Origin: Epiperipatus broadwayi
Taxonomy: Eukaryota > Onychophora > Udeonychophora > Euonychophora > Peripatidae
Direction of reading: 5' to 3'
NCBI GenBank assembly: GCA_028023455.1
Contig: JAQFVV010006719.1
Coordinates: 248,001 to 312,000, forward strand
DNA length: 64,000 bases
Shown: positions 12,756-25,221 of the stretch, in pieces
How positions within the stretch are numbered: position 1 is the stretch's first letter
Layout: each line of letters begins with the position of its first letter
Position numbers and translations under genes: made by a program
Notes under the pieces: generated by a model
The model's database searches: none
The model's input: the letters and a program-made list of their open reading frames with translations, nothing else
What the model was told of the DNA's origin: nothing

Positions 12756-13317
12756 CATAGGTATGTTCTCATATATATACAATGTCCACAGCTTAAATCA
12801 AATTTAATAACTTAAAATCATAAAACAAATCTTTATATGAAATTATAAAGGCATATACATTATTCATAATAATATCAATCAGATGTGCGAATATACAATT
12901 TTTTGCAAATAAAAATATTTATATAATATTCCAAAATGCTTATACAACCCTTTAAAATAGTTGATGTGTGCACATATACTATTACACACATATACTTGTA
13001 AATATATGCTTCTATATTAAATTACTTAGTATATTTTTATATACGTGCACCCCTAGAGTTCGAATCAGAAAAATGAAGACTACTATGATATATAGTAGGT
13101 GAAACTGTATGATGGCTAAATCATACTGTTTCAATATATTATAAACTTTTATCTTGATATTGTCAGCTTATACCTGCAATCAAATTAATATAGGACTTCT
13201 ATACATGTAAGTAATGATTTCATGGTCAACACAGGTAATCTATTCGTATTACCATGACATTACTGGTAATAAACCTTTTATAAATGTGCCAATTAAGCAT
13301 TGCAACATAAAATATTA
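12756..13317. other. AT-rich spacer with one small hairpin
   Basis: The only structure seen is a perfect 13-bp stem at 13101-13132 (GAAACTGTATGAT pairing with ATCATACTGTTTC across a six-base loop). No gene is seen. Confidence 0.5.
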
Positions 13318-13515
13318 GAGGATAAAAGATCTAGGTGTAGTGCTCTCCAACCCGGGGCCCCTCACTGATGAAGCACCACAAGTAGAAGATATTGGATGAA
13401 TATGCACTGCATTGGGATTTTGGTGCACAGATCTTCCTAGCATCCACTGATTACTATGACTTGCACTGTGTGGCACTGCTGTATGCAAAAGTTGCTACTG
13501 TTTTAAAAGCGCAAA
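13318..13515 (+). repeat. Family B SINE-like repeat, single copy
   Basis: The order of words (GATCTAGGTGTAGTGCTCTC, CTCACTGATGAAG, GCATCCACTGATTACTATG, GTGGCACTGCTGTATG, TTGCTACTGTTTTAA) matches one arm of the palindrome at 7788-8562. This single-arm copy lets the palindrome be read as two family B units in inverted order. The C-rich patch at its start is unusual in this AT-rich DNA. Confidence 0.75.
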
Positions 13516-14999
13516 TATTGAATTTGTAAAAGATGCCATCTTCATATACATATTGTACCAATCGGAATGAAAGTGAAGATCGAATCTAACCGCAAAAACA
13601 ATATCTGCACTACAAGGGTGCCATCTAGGCATTTGAGCCTACAAAAATTTATAGAGTAGGCAGATACGCGCTGTTAAGATTCCACTTTATTTAAATATTC
13701 CGATCGCTAGCCCAAGTCACTAGCTCAGCGGAGACGCAGAGATAAAAATCTATACATTTTATATCTTAACTATAAAAGAATAAAAGCCACTGCCAGAAAT
13801 TAACATATAAAAATATTTATTTACGCACATATAAAAGAATATTTAAATTTTGAGGAATAAATTTAACGTTTATAATTTTATATTGATCTTTAATTCTAAA
13901 TTTAAGTAGATTGCAAATAATGAGTTTACTATTTATTTAGAGGGTCGAGTATGAATGGACTACCTAGGTCTGTATTTGAAAAGAAAATATTCTTCCCTGA
14001 TTTAACCTTAGGCAACAAATTTCGCAATCAACTGGCGCCAATCCATCCGATACATTCATGTATTCGATGTAGCATGATACGACAACACAAAATACTATAT
14101 TGTCAGGAATGTACATCTGAACAATAAGTAGAAATAGAGAAGAGATTGACTCTCCACCAACAGGAATGTGACATCTGTTGGCAAGTAGATCAATAAAAAA
14201 AAAAACTCCATAGGAATTGAATGCGGTCTTCTGCCGACTTACAAACCCATCCATAGGCAAACAGAGGGTGTGTGGCGTATATCTATAATCCTGCCCATAG
14301 CGGACCTCATACTACATCGACTAATTACACAAATATATCCAATCCATTGAACCAATTCAACTACGAAATGAATAACCTAAGATTACCCTCCCTTAATATA
14401 ACTTTACAAACTATATAGCCATTCACGCCCGACTTAATTTTAACATTTAAATACGTTCGCACAAATGAGTTTAAAAATGTTGGGTATAGATCGATTACAT
14501 AGATTCCACGGTCAAAAACATTTCAAAATAAACATAAACGATCAAAATACAAAATTATTGATACCGACAATCGCAGAGGGAAACTTATAAGTAACCCAAT
14601 AGTATTCACCATAAGATACTTGCGTTGTCACCAATAATTTAAAAGACATCCGAATAAATACATTTTAGATACTCACTGTAAGGTATCATTATTTATCGAA
14701 TGTCTATATATTTTGATCAAATATGAAAACCAAAATATAATTAACCGCAAACGAATCCATGCAAGCGTCTATAAACAACTTAAATTTCATGCATTTAAAT
14801 AATCTTTACAATAAGAAAAAAATATATAATGGAAAAGATGTTTATCAATCGGAAAACATAAAAATTAAACATTATTAATTTGATTTAAAAACTTACAAAA
14901 GTCAGATAAGAGTCCGTTTTAACATTTCAGTTGGCTTGTTTATCAATTTGTAAAACTTGAGGAAAGTTCTTGATTGATTTTAACAATTGTTCATTTCAG
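13516..14999. other. Unassigned, locally less AT-rich DNA
   Basis: Parts of this stretch (13560-13740 and 13930-14290) are less AT-rich than their surroundings and match no other repeat in the window. A 98-codon open frame lies on the minus strand at 13964-14260, but it has no recognisable domain and no clear splice signals. It could be an old unique repeat, a regulatory stretch or a decayed exon. Confidence 0.35.
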
Positions 15000-15098
15000 A
15001 TAGCTTATGGTAGAAGAGTCCAGGTTTCTGCTTTTATTAATTCCCGCGACGCCTCCGTTGGAAGGGAATGTTCTGGAGATGACAATAGCTGGTTCAAA
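15000..15098 (+). CDS. Candidate isolated internal exon, unknown protein
   Basis: This 99-bp segment stands out by balanced base composition between AT-rich flanks. It is preceded by a good 3' splice site (TTGTTCATTTCAG, with AG at 14998-14999) and followed by a GTATCA donor-like sequence at 15099. In phase 0 it gives 33 codons without a stop, with a soluble-protein look and one Cys: it contains YGRRVQVSAF and SVGRECSGDDNSWFK. Downstream of the GT the composition reverts to T-rich intron-like sequence. I cannot name the family. No partner exons are visible in the window, which would fit very long introns. It could also be a chance open frame or a decayed repeat. Confidence 0.4.
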
Positions 15099-15350
15099 GT
15101 ATCACAGTCTTTTCATTTTTTTTTTTTAATAGAGAGTGTGGTATGTGCGTCATACCTCATCTTTCAAACACAAACGCTGGAACTCCCAGAAAAAACTGTA
15201 TTTCCCTTTTTATATTATCCACAAGGATTCAATGAACAAAACGTCACTAATCTATCACTTTCGTTAGGGTCCGAGCCAAGGCTTAGTGCTTCCATTGGTC
15301 AAGCTAAAATCTCTTTCTTCTCTTATCTAACTTTTCATCTGACTTTTTAA

Positions 15351-16802
15351 TTACACAGCTTTTAGATAATTAATAAACAATCATTTCCATTTACAGATTA
15401 CAGGAATTAATTAATACCTGTTTTTATTTTAACTTACGTTATTTTTTTTATTAAAATATTTTTATATTTCAATCTTGTATTTTTTTATTTAAAAAAATAC
15501 GTTCAGATACTTATTTTTTTTTTTGTTTATGAAAAAAAAAAATTTTTAAAGTTTAGCATCTGTGCGAATATATATATACGTATAACAAACGTTTTTAATT
15601 TTAGCGTTTAGTTTTTTTTACTTTTATTTTTAATACACTTATTTTTATATGCGAACTTAAAAGTTTTTATTTTAAATAAATGTAACGACATATTTATATA
15701 TCGTTACAATATGTATGTGTAAAGAGAGTGAGAATATATAAAATAGGAGTACTAAAAAAAAGTTAAATTTAAAAATATATACATATATAAGTATATATTA
15801 TTTGAAACAATATTTTTTCCACTATACTTAACATTTAATCATTAATCATTTGCGTGAGAGTTAAAAGTTTGAAAACAGAGAAAGTGTATGAACTATTGTT
15901 TGCATTAGATGACTAATTTGTATTGCAGAGGTTTGATCTAGAAACCAGAAGAAAATTTATATCTAAATACATACTAAATGTAACACGAGCCCCTGCGATT
16001 TAAGTCCATCTTTTGTTTGAAATTGTCAAGAGCTTTTATCCGTATAACTCTTTCAAATATGAAATCAAGTAGTGCAGAATAAAGAAAATGGACTTCCAAA
16101 ATCTTTTCCAAAACTCGTGCAATTATTAGAATTTTTAAAACTCTAATTCTTAAAAGTGCACAAAACATGAATAAATAGAAAGACATTCAGCAAAGGGAAA
16201 AAATATTTCTATATATATATATGGTTGAACAGAAGTAAATAGTTTTTCAAAGACATTGAGGAGAATAAAAGAATACATCTAAATTCTTTCTTTCAAAATA
16301 CATAGCGTATATCTATATATTGGAAGTAAAATGAACTGTACTAAAAAAATTCAAAATGGTACATCGATCTGCAATGATCAGCATCCTTCTACGGAAAAAG
16401 GGGTAAAAGAGAAATACCCACCACACTAATCGGTTGCGGGTTGTAACAACATTTGGGTTTTTGTTTTATTCTCTAACTAAGATTAGCCAGATACTCAATT
16501 ATAAAATAATAATGTAATGGCTAATTGGACTGGTTATTGGCAAATATCTGGAAAACTTGCACTTAATCCAAAAAAAAATAATTTCAAACTAAAAATCGTT
16601 TGAAAACTTAAAATTAGTTTAGAAGAAACTTTATTCAATGAAATATATTTCTATATATATTCCACTTTAAAAGAAAAACATAATGATACAAAACTAATCA
16701 AAGAATACCATAATAAATATTTTCAATGGCATTCAATAAATTACACTATTATTAAAACAATTACAATAAAATAGGAAACAAAAAATACTTCTCACCAGAG
16801 AT
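15351..16802. other. AT-rich spacer
   Basis: Nothing recognised except a 28-bp imperfect palindrome at 15681-15708 (TGTAACGACATA facing TATATCGTTACA) and short (TA)n runs. The minus-strand frame at 15974-16186 has no domain. Confidence 0.45.
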
Positions 16803-16855
16803 AACAGTTATGAGCAAGTATAGGAAATGATGATCATGTGGTGTTTATTGGCTAA
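16803..16855 (+). repeat. Family B repeat, 3'-terminal scrap
   Basis: The words AACAGTTATGAGCAAGTATAGG and GATGATCATGTGGTG match the 3' end of family B, as at 6290-6336 and 8517-8560. Only about 50 bp remain. Confidence 0.5.
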
Positions 16856-17034
16856 AAACATCTCACCAAAGGTTAGAGCACTGATGGTTGCAAAAATGTC
16901 TGATGGAGGGATTTTTTTATCTCTTTGTTTTATTATCTCTAATTTGTTTTTAAAACTAATAAAATTTCTTGCATTACTATTGTAAAGATAAGTGCACCTT
17001 GTGCACCATAATGCATATAGTATAAATGTTATAC

Positions 17035-17420
17035 TTATTTTTGTGAAGCATGCATTTGGAAAAAACTCATAGTGACATTAGTTTTCTGATGAATTTTTGT
17101 AATATAAGATCGAATGTATTGTAGGCTACTACACTCAAAGAACATATGTTTTTGGTTCTCTTCCAATCTGTGGCACAACTCACATAAAGTGTCAACATTA
17201 AGTATGTTTTTTTTTTTTATAATGACCACATGTTCATTTTGAATAGAAACTCAAAAAAATTGGACTCGAGTGTCCAATATTTAAATCTATGTATTAGCTG
17301 CTTAATATTATTAATGTCTCATATTGGCAAGTCTAAGTTGTAATTTGTGTTTGGGTGTAGAAATATATATGTATTCCGGTAGCACCATTTATCTTGTGGA
17401 AAAGTTATGTTAGGGTTGGA
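17035..17420 (-). pseudogene. LINE C-terminal zinc-knuckle relic
   Basis: On the minus strand the translation includes LCELCHRLEENQKHMFFECS, a Cys-x2-Cys...His...Cys pattern like the zinc-binding region found after the RT in many non-LTR retrotransposons. Sequence 5' of it continues in a similar frame with stops (a TFPQDKWCYRNTYIF-like stretch near 17400). This is a different LINE lineage from the RTE elements here. No RT core remains. Confidence 0.65.
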
Positions 17421-17544
17421 TATTGATTGAATAGGTTCTAAGATTGTATGAAATCTTAAAATTAGAGTGCTTAAAACACAAACAAACTACATTTTCACAT
17501 GGAAAGTGTAATACAGTTACTAAATTAGATTAATAGATAAATGT

Positions 17545-17625
17545 TAAAAGTAATTATAAGGAAGAGAAAAGTTCCAAGAAATGATGGAATTATTATCGAT
17601 CTTTTATCTGAGATAGACAAAATCA
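17545..17625 (+). pseudogene. RTE RT fragment
   Basis: The sequence reads RKVPRNDGIIIDLLSEIDK-like in one frame and aligns with the KGKAPGNDGIIIDILKEAGEE region of the LINE at about 11100-11170. It is an internal scrap of about 80 bp. Confidence 0.6.
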
Positions 17626-18313
17626 TTTCTTATAATATTTTTACATGTATTAGATGCATCGGTTCAAGATCATAACTTACTGTGCATTTGAGTGACTAAT
17701 AGTGAGCCATAATGGTTAAGCCTGTTTGTTTATAACAAGTGTTTTGTAAGGATGTGTGATATTTAATAGCAAATTATATCTGAAAAATACTGCAACTAGT
17801 GAAAGCAGTATTGGTATAGTTGAGATAGTACCTTCTAGATCATAACTGAAAATAAATTTTAAAAATTGTGTATTATATAAATATAATATGTAATATTTTG
17901 CAGTGTTTTTAAAATTTATTTTAACATTTCAACACGTATTAGAAATGAATGCAATCTCCATTGCCTAATGAATCTGCAGGACTAATATCAATCCTCCCTT
18001 TCATATTATTTAATATAGAAGTTAATGTTAAAACTCTCTTCTATGCAATTTTCTTATGATCAAAAAAATAACTTTGTGCATGTTACACATATAGGCTTTA
18101 AAAATATTATAATAAAATATCAATTGTTTTTTAATTCTCAATATCACTAGTTGAATTAAGTTTAAATCTTTTTACTCAATGTTCACAACCCCATCAAAGT
18201 AACCCATACTAATAAAATGATTATAAACTGTCTTTTGTAACAAAGTAGTACTCTTAAAAATGTTTTTATTCAGATAAATGAGCTAAGAAGTAACCCCCCC
18301 CCCAAAAAAAAAA

Positions 18314-18541
18314 AGCAGTAAAAAGAAAAAAAAATACACAAAATGTAAAAATGACATTTTCTTCAGCTTTCACAGCATTCTTGACATGATGTGACTAAAA
18401 TAAAAGAGTGTGGCGATTATGTTCATAAATAGTCTAGAATATTTTAAAATATCAATGATGTATAACTTTTAATTTAGTCGCATAATATGAAGAATGCTTT
18501 GAAAGCTGAATGAGTTTATTTTATTTTTTACTTTTTAGTGC
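18314..18541. mobile_element. Foldback element, family G copy 1
   Basis: The left arm (18314-18408) carries TTCAGCTTTCACAGCATTCTT and the right arm (18452-18541) its imperfect complement (AAGAATGCTTTGAAAGCTGAA), with outer ends GCAGTAAAAAG and CTTTTTAGTGC. A related palindrome lies at 46628-46832. No coding sequence. It may be a MITE or palindromic repeat. The 10-C run at 18294-18303 abuts its left side. Confidence 0.75.
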
Positions 18542-18644
18542 ACATATGTGAGTTAAAGTTTCTTGGATTTTTTTTCATATATTTTTTATTTTATACTTTT
18601 TTAGTTGTATATAGATACAGAAATTAATTTTAAATACAACTTAG

Positions 18645-18886
18645 GTAAAAATATATTCTACCAGAGTATGTAGACAAGTGTCAATTATTACAATAATAAA
18701 TCTTAACAATATTTGTTATTATGCTGAACCATGCATTCAATACAGGGTGTCTTTGGCAAAGCAATGCTTGCTTTAACAAAGCTATACTATATTGAAAGCC
18801 AGTGTCAGCAAAATAACAAATATTGTTCACATTTATTACCTAATAATTGAAAATTGTTTACATACTCTGGTAGAATATATTCTTAC
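18645..18886. mobile_element. Foldback element, family F copy 1
   Basis: The arms start GTAAAAATATATTCTACCAG on the left and are mirrored at the right end (CTGGTAGAATATATTCTTAC). They stay paired for about 100 bp each around a loop near 18766. A half-copy with the same terminal word is at 31958-32001. The outermost bases form TIRs, so a MITE is plausible. Confidence 0.75.
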
Positions 18887-21800
18887 ATATTGTCTGTGGT
18901 ATATAATATTATGCAGTTCATTTTTATATAGAGAGTATCTATTTAAGATTTAAAAAATTTCATTTTCACTAAATTTTTTGCTAAAATTGTGTGCAAACTC
19001 TAAAAAAAATGTACTGTCATATGTATGCAAAATTTCAACTAATCCAGAAATTGGAAAGAAGGTGAAAATTGAGTTACGAAATGTCAAAAAAAGAAAGAAA
19101 GCATAAGTTAAAGTGTATATAAAAAAAAAAATGCCTTTTCATAATCTAAAGATTGCCAATTTTCAGGTCTAAATGTATTTTTTAAATTCTATTGTTTAAT
19201 TTCTTAAACTATCACACCCTCTAAATTCCTGCACCACCCCACTTCCACTGTAAGTTTAATAAAAGATTCGCTGCCATTCAAACCACTAAAAACTCATACT
19301 CCTATCTATTACAAACAACCCATCATCCATATATCAAACAAATAACTTTAAAATATTACAATCGTTAACAATAACACTATTTTAAAAAGCAAATATATGC
19401 AGAATAAAGTAATGGAGAAACATCATAACCAATAATTCAATCCATTTTATTTAAAAACAACTATCATTAGAATTAAATACATAGACTCTTCCAATAACAA
19501 AAGCATATTGTGAATAATATTTCTCTTAACACTCAAAAAAATCTATTATCTTGACAAAAAAAAAGTACTGAGATTCTTTTTAATCTATTAACACAGTGAT
19601 AAATATTTTTCTACATCCATGCTATCAAATTCAAAATTATATTCACTACTAAAATTATTAATTCTATCAACAGTTTCGTAAAAGAAAAGTACTGAAAAAT
19701 ATTAATCTAATAAATTACTTTAACCTTCAGGTAAAAAATTTTGTCACTAGAGTGAAGCTATTATTTCCTTTTCTCCAATAAAATAAAAAATACTTTATAT
19801 TATAACTATTTTTTTATAGTTTATCAAAAACATAAATTTAAAAAATGAATATAATCTAAATTCTAAAACAGTATCATTGCAAAAAATAAAAAAAATAATA
19901 AATCGAAGACATTAGAAATAAAGACAGCCTCCTATTAATGACAAAAAAAATGTTTGACAGGAAGTAGTTTTAGTTTCACATAAATATTTATTTGAGTTAT
20001 ATCTGTAAGAATATTGCATTGACATAAAACTACAATGTAAACGTTAAATAACTAATAAGAAATAAATACTAATACTTTTACAAAAAAAAAATAAGTAAAG
20101 AAATTAGACTATAAATTCATTTCAAAATGACAATCCTCAACACATGCAATAGCTATTGTTGTCTTGTCTGAAGAAGATCAACATAGTTTTGTTTATTCCT
20201 CAACTTTTAAGTAAATCTTAAATATTAAATGCCATAAAGTGCAAAAATAATATTTAGCATCTTTTTAATTCATTTTTTGCTGACAGCAGATGCAATGATG
20301 AAAATGATTACAGTACAATATCATAGCTAATTTTAGGAAACAATAAATTAACAAATCTAGAAATTCTTTGTAACATACATATACTATTAAAATCAAAAAT
20401 ACATCTCACAAATTCCAAAAAGTGTGGGAGAAAGGATTCCTAAATTTGTTAATAATTTATTAAAGATATATTAGTTTAGGAAAAAACTTTTTCCTCTTAC
20501 AAAGCAAATATGTCTATATATATATCTGAAGATAGTCCTTTATTTAGTTTTTTAATTTCTTCTAATTCTAAATCTTTCCTAATTTTAGTTTTTCATTACA
20601 TCAGTCCTTTTGTTCATATAATTTCAACAAAAATAATATATCTCTTCTAAATGCTTTTGAGATAATCTTCTATTATGTAAATAAAATCTGACTATTTATG
20701 TAACCATGCTCAATTCATTATAAAACATTCGTTATTACTCTTTATCAGTTTTATAGGTTAAATCCAATAAAGATATGCTCTTACAATCATGTAGGTTAAA
20801 TACTATCACACCCAGAAAACAGAAAAATGTCCCATTAGTTCTTATGATCTTACCAACATATTTTTAATATATAATGGAATATCTTTAAATAAAAAATTTC
20901 AATATCATTATGTTATATCAGTAGAAATTGTGTGTCCTATCTCATTAAAATAAATTTGCAGAATAACAATCCTATAGAAAATGAAGTTAGTCAAAGAAAT
21001 TTGTACCATTAAGATGAAATACTCTACCCTTTTCAACATATTAACTGCAGCATAAGTAGATTGAAATATATAACATCTCAATATCAAAATCAATTGATCT
21101 TCATGTTTGTAACCATTCAAGCCACAACTTGTTACAGAACATTCTTTCATAATTGGTTGATAATAGTCCAAAATTACTTTATATTAATAACTAAACTGTT
21201 TTTTTTAAAGATTGCACTCAAAACATTAAAATTATTATATAAATCATTCTTTAAATTATTAATTATAAATATTTTTTCTATATTCTTTGAATCATTGAGA
21301 ATAGCAAAATCATCAGTATATTATAAATCTAGGAATCATAGAGACTAAATCCATATTCTTGCTTTTAGTCAGTTTAAATTATTCCTCAACCACACTATAA
21401 GACCTATATCACATGTCCATGCTTGATTTAAAAAAATAAAAAAATACAGGTGGTGCTATCAAACATGGCACTTTATATTACAAACACTCTAGGCTCTCCA
21501 GCACTGATAGTAAATGGCTATTCATGCTAATATGCATCATCAGTATAACAAATTGACAAAAACAATGTACTATAAGAATTAGACATTTGTTCATGACACT
21601 TTTATTGTGCCAACAAAACCCACTTCTATAGTAGTGCTTCTTGAATCTCTACAATTCATCTATAACCAGAAGCAATCTACTCAATAAAATCCTTCAAGGT
21701 ATTTTTGTCATAATGAATAATAATGATATTCCACAATAATTATTACAGCTTTTTTATTCAATGGAACAAACAAAACATCTGTAAGATAAGTGGAAAATTT

Positions 21801-22235
21801 TGTGGATCCACATATTTCTAAAAATTTCACTAGTTTAGAAACATAATATCTTTTAATTAACAAAATACTTAAATAATATATATATATATGAGTGTGTGTG
21901 TGTGTTGAATTATATATTTTCATGAACTGTTATTATAACAAAGAATAAAAATAAGGTTATCCATGTAAACAGAAATAACTTTTTGTCTTTTGCTGTTGTG
22001 AGGAAACTATCCATTACTAATGACTGACAATCTTTCTAAGGCTAAACTAGTTGCTCCAATTAACCTATAATAGCCCTTTTGTTGGGGGGAGGGGGGTTGA
22101 AGAAAAATGAGATAATATATATATATATAACATTTTAAAACTTACCTGGGAATTTTATTAGCATCTGAATTTGTTCCACTTTTAAGATTACTAAAAAAAT
22201 AATCTGATCAAACTGAATATTGTTTTCAAACATAA
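18887..22235. other. AT-rich spacer
   Basis: No recognised gene or repeat family. The overlapping opposite-strand frames at 20908-21348 and the frame at 21708-21923 have no domain. (TA)n(TG)n runs occur near 21877-21903. Confidence 0.45.
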
Positions 22236-22640
22236 ACGAGATGATCATAGATATCATTTTTAACCACAGTCAATCCATTGTAGGATGAAGACCTCTCCAT
22301 CTTCTCCAAAACATTCCAGCTAATTTTCTTTTTTCATCCATCTATCTCACATGCGATCTCTTTCTAGGTCTTTTACAATCTCTCAGGATACAATTTAAAA
22401 CTTTAGTTATCCATCTATTATCATCTCTTCTAGCAATATGTCCAATATGGCTCCATTTCAGTCTCATTTCTTTTCAATGAGATCTGCTTGTTCTCTCACC
22501 AATGTATTTCATTTAAAAAGTTTTTTTTTTTTATAACATCTAATGTAACTTTGTTGTATAGTTTGAAGTTTCTATATTGTTCTTCTGTTAAGTATCCAAA
22601 TTTCAGGTCCATATATTAAACATCTTTAATAAGAAAGGAA
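22236..22640 (-). mobile_element. RTE LINE 3' relic, antisense
   Basis: The minus strand matches the 3' end of the LINE at 12300-12750: the words complementary to GAGATCGC, GGATGGATGAAA and AATCTGGATCC-type RTE tail text appear in order, starting with the ATGATGATC end at 22236. Highly diverged, with stops. Confidence 0.8.
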
Positions 22641-23667
22641 TAATACACTGTGTAATTTGTATGTTGAGTACTATCTGAAGTATCATACTATATTAGTTTT
22701 GGGACTTAAAAACAAAACATTTAATCGATTATGATCCGAAAATTCCTGATACAAATCAATCAATAATTTGAAAATCTTATCCATCTTTGAACTCCTGCCT
22801 ATTGTCCTATATTGTGTGGAAGGCACCAAATTCACTTTATTATTAAATAACATATTATATCTATAAATATATAAATAGATAGAGATATAGATGATGACTC
22901 TAAAAATATTTAGTTACTTAAATCTGAAGACAGAGTATTTTTACAAGACTGATAAATATACTCATATATAAAAGAATGTACAATTGGTAAAAAAAAAAAA
23001 TCTATCATTCTCCCCCTTGTTTAATATAAATTCATAGATGGTTTCTTTTAATTAATTTACGTTCTCAAAGTCAAAACAATCTCTAAAATATTAAGCATAA
23101 TATAAAAATATGAATTTAAATTCTTCTTTCCTTTTTTTTTTTTTTTAAAGAAAAGCATTTACTTTTTGCAAAATATCAGACACTATGTTTAGTTCCATTA
23201 ATGTCGAAGAACAAATAGAAAAATATACAAATTGAATTATAGACGCTGAAACAGCATTACTCGGAATAAGAAACATTGACAATGTTAATAAATTTAGAGG
23301 ATTCAATGTAAGAAAAATGCACCCAGGTAAAGTGTCAAAGCAGATGAATGATCAACTTTGATACTTTTGATGAGAAGAATCAATACTCTACACAGAGAAC
23401 AAAAATAAGAGCATAAATGATGACAAGAATGAGAACAAAACTGACATATATAAATAATAAATTTAACAAATTCAAACTTATATAATATATAATATTGCAA
23501 TTTTCATATTCCAATGTAGATTTTTTAAAAGCGTACTTGGATGTTAAAAAAAAAAAAAAAACATTCTCTAAAATGACTATCTTTCTCCATTATACTTTCA
23601 ATATTTTAATTAACACATATATAAAAAGTGTTAATTGTCACCAAAATATATTAAACTTAATGTCTAA
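22641..23667. other. AT-rich spacer
   Basis: No gene or clear repeat seen; long A and T tracts and a minus-strand open frame without any domain at 23303-23500. Confidence 0.45.
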
Positions 23668-23740
23668 TTTGTGCATTTTAGCTCAGTGGTTGAGTAATAA
23701 ACTTAAAAGCTAAAAGTTACTGAATTGGCTTCCAAATGAA
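23668..23740 (+). repeat. tRNA-derived SINE relic
   Basis: It begins with an A-box-like GCTCAGTGGTTGAGTA. The B box has decayed to GAATTGGCTTCC, which fits the promoter layout of a tRNA-derived SINE. The downstream text up to 23870 may be its body. Only one copy is seen. Confidence 0.45.
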
Positions 23741-23871
23741 TTTTTTTTTTAATTCTCTGTTTGGTCAACAGAATAGAATTGCTGCACTCAACCACCAACT
23801 TGGGTGCTTGAACATTACATGATTTCCAAAATTTACTTGGGCACTTATCAGATGAGCAATACAACCACTTA

Positions 23872-24232
23872 ATAGAGTATGGAGAGATGCATGTTAGATG
23901 AAACAAGAAGAGATCGAATATGAAATACACGGGTGAGGAAACAAACAGATGTTAATGACATTATTGAAAGAATTAACAAACTGAAGTGGAATTGGACTGG
24001 ACATATTGCTAGAAGAGGTGATAAAAGATGGACAGCTGAAATCTTAAATTGGATTCCAAGAGATTTTAAGAGACTTAGAAAAAGACCACGGGTGAGATGG
24101 ATGGATGAAATAAGGAAGTGTGCTGGGGTGATGTGAAGAAAAGAAGCTAGAGATCGGAGAAGATGGATTGAACTTTGAGATATCTTCGTCCTGAAATGGA
24201 TCAATAATGGTTGAAAATGATGATGATGATGA
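23872..24232 (+). mobile_element. RTE LINE 3' fragment, sense
   Basis: A 5'-truncated copy aligns with 12395-12755. It carries WTGHIARRGDKRW and RKRPRVRWMDEIRK in frame (frame open at 23933-24136) and ends in a GATGATGATGATGAT tail. It is diverged from the longer copy, so it is an older or different-subfamily insertion. Confidence 0.88.
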
Positions 24233-24235
24233 TAT

Positions 24236-24648
24236 AATAATATGCATTAAAAATATTTTTTGTCATTATTTGAAAGTTTAAAATTTAATACTTTTTGTAA
24301 GCGCACATACAGAAATTATCTAGAATATTTTTATTACTATAGATTAACAAAGAGAAAATACGGGTAGAAAAATATACTACCTCTTGAGTCTACACTGAAC
24401 AGGTTCTAATTATGTCATCTTTGTTAATTATTAAAATAATACCTATATTGGCAATTCAGATTTTAGGTTAACAGCGTTAGTCATATATATGTATTGAAAT
24501 ATTTTGGTCTCATACTATAGTGGACGGTATACTCACACACATCTATATATGAATGCGTATATGAGTTGTACTATTAATAAACTTTTAAAATTATTTTCGT
24601 TAATTAAATTAATACACTGTACAGGGCTACACACACCTCAATATATAT
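24236..24648. other. AT-rich spacer
   Basis: Nothing recognised. Confidence 0.4.
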
Positions 24649-24649
24649 A

Positions 24650-24906
24650 TAATGTAATATATAAGAGATTCGAACTCAGACTTTCCCACGACCCTCAGCT
24701 CTCCGTGCCATCTCATATTGTTGACCCACCTGGTCATACACAAGTTGAAAAAATAAATAATCACCAATATAGTTATATCATGCTAAACCAGCTATCCTCA
24801 CACATGTATACAATCATTGCTCAGCTTTATATTAAAATATCCAATCTTCATATTTTAATGGATAAGCTTCAAACTACTCCAAACAACAACTCTTCATTAA
24901 TTAAAT
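24650..24906 (-). mobile_element. Family D retroelement copy
   Basis: Read on the minus strand it ends with a tRNA-like block (GGTGGGTCAACAATATGAG... GTCTGAGTTCGAATCTC) followed by a TA-rich run. The upstream 170 bp include GCTGGTTTAGCATGA and GGATATTTTAATATAAAG, shared with the copies at 28085 and 48957. The GTTCGAATC word is a Pol III B-box core. Confidence 0.8.
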
Positions 24907-25018
24907 AATTCCCATAATTCTGAAGTTTAATGAAACAAATAAATATTTATATATATTTTTTTTAAAAAGTTGTTTCTTTTTCTCACGTCTATTTTTTTTT
25001 TTTCTATTTTTATGTTAC

Positions 25019-25036
25019 AAAAAGAGTTATGATCTT
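25019..25036. repeat. Target-site duplication, left (18 bp)
   Basis: AAAAAGAGTTATGATCTT is repeated at 25147-25164, flanking the tRNA-tail SINE. Confidence 0.85.
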
Positions 25037-25150
25037 GTCTTGCGTTGTTAGCCGAGAGGTATCGCAGCCGCCATGCAAGCAAGTAGTTGGTTGCAGACGG
25101 TTGCGGGTTCGCGTCCCGGCCGATGCTATGACACATGGAAAAAAAAAAAA
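25037..25150 (+). mobile_element. Minimal tRNA-tail SINE, Ala-like loop (copy 1)
   Basis: A tRNA-like head (from 25042) has an A box (TTAGCCGAGAGGT), an anticodon-loop-like GCAAGC region, an enlarged variable arm (TAGTTGGTTGCAGACGG) and a B box (GGGTTCGCGTCCC). It is followed directly by TATGACACATG and poly(A). There is no separate SINE body. The 18-bp TSD and poly(A) show LINE-type retrotransposition. Sister copies are at 27006, 46349 and 50876. Confidence 0.9.
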
Positions 25151-25164
25151 AGAGTTATGATCTT
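25147..25164. repeat. Target-site duplication, right (18 bp)
   Basis: Partner of 25019-25036; its first A residues merge with the SINE poly(A). Confidence 0.8.
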
Positions 25165-25221
25165 CAAAGCGCATGTGCAACAGCGTAATGCTGTTTTAAA
25201 TATTAAAAAAGAGTTATATAA

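Noticed and set aside
13964-14260. 98-codon minus-strand open frame in less AT-rich DNA
   Set aside because: No domain, no clear splice sites and no composition change at its ends; kept only as an unassigned stretch.
20908-21348. Overlapping opposite-strand frames
   Set aside because: Typical random frames of AT-rich DNA; hydrophobic composition reflects T-rich codons only.
25042-25127. tRNA-Leu or tRNA-Ser gene suggested by the long variable arm
   Set aside because: The anticodon stem does not pair well, the loop is not Leu or Ser, and a TSD plus poly(A) show a SINE.
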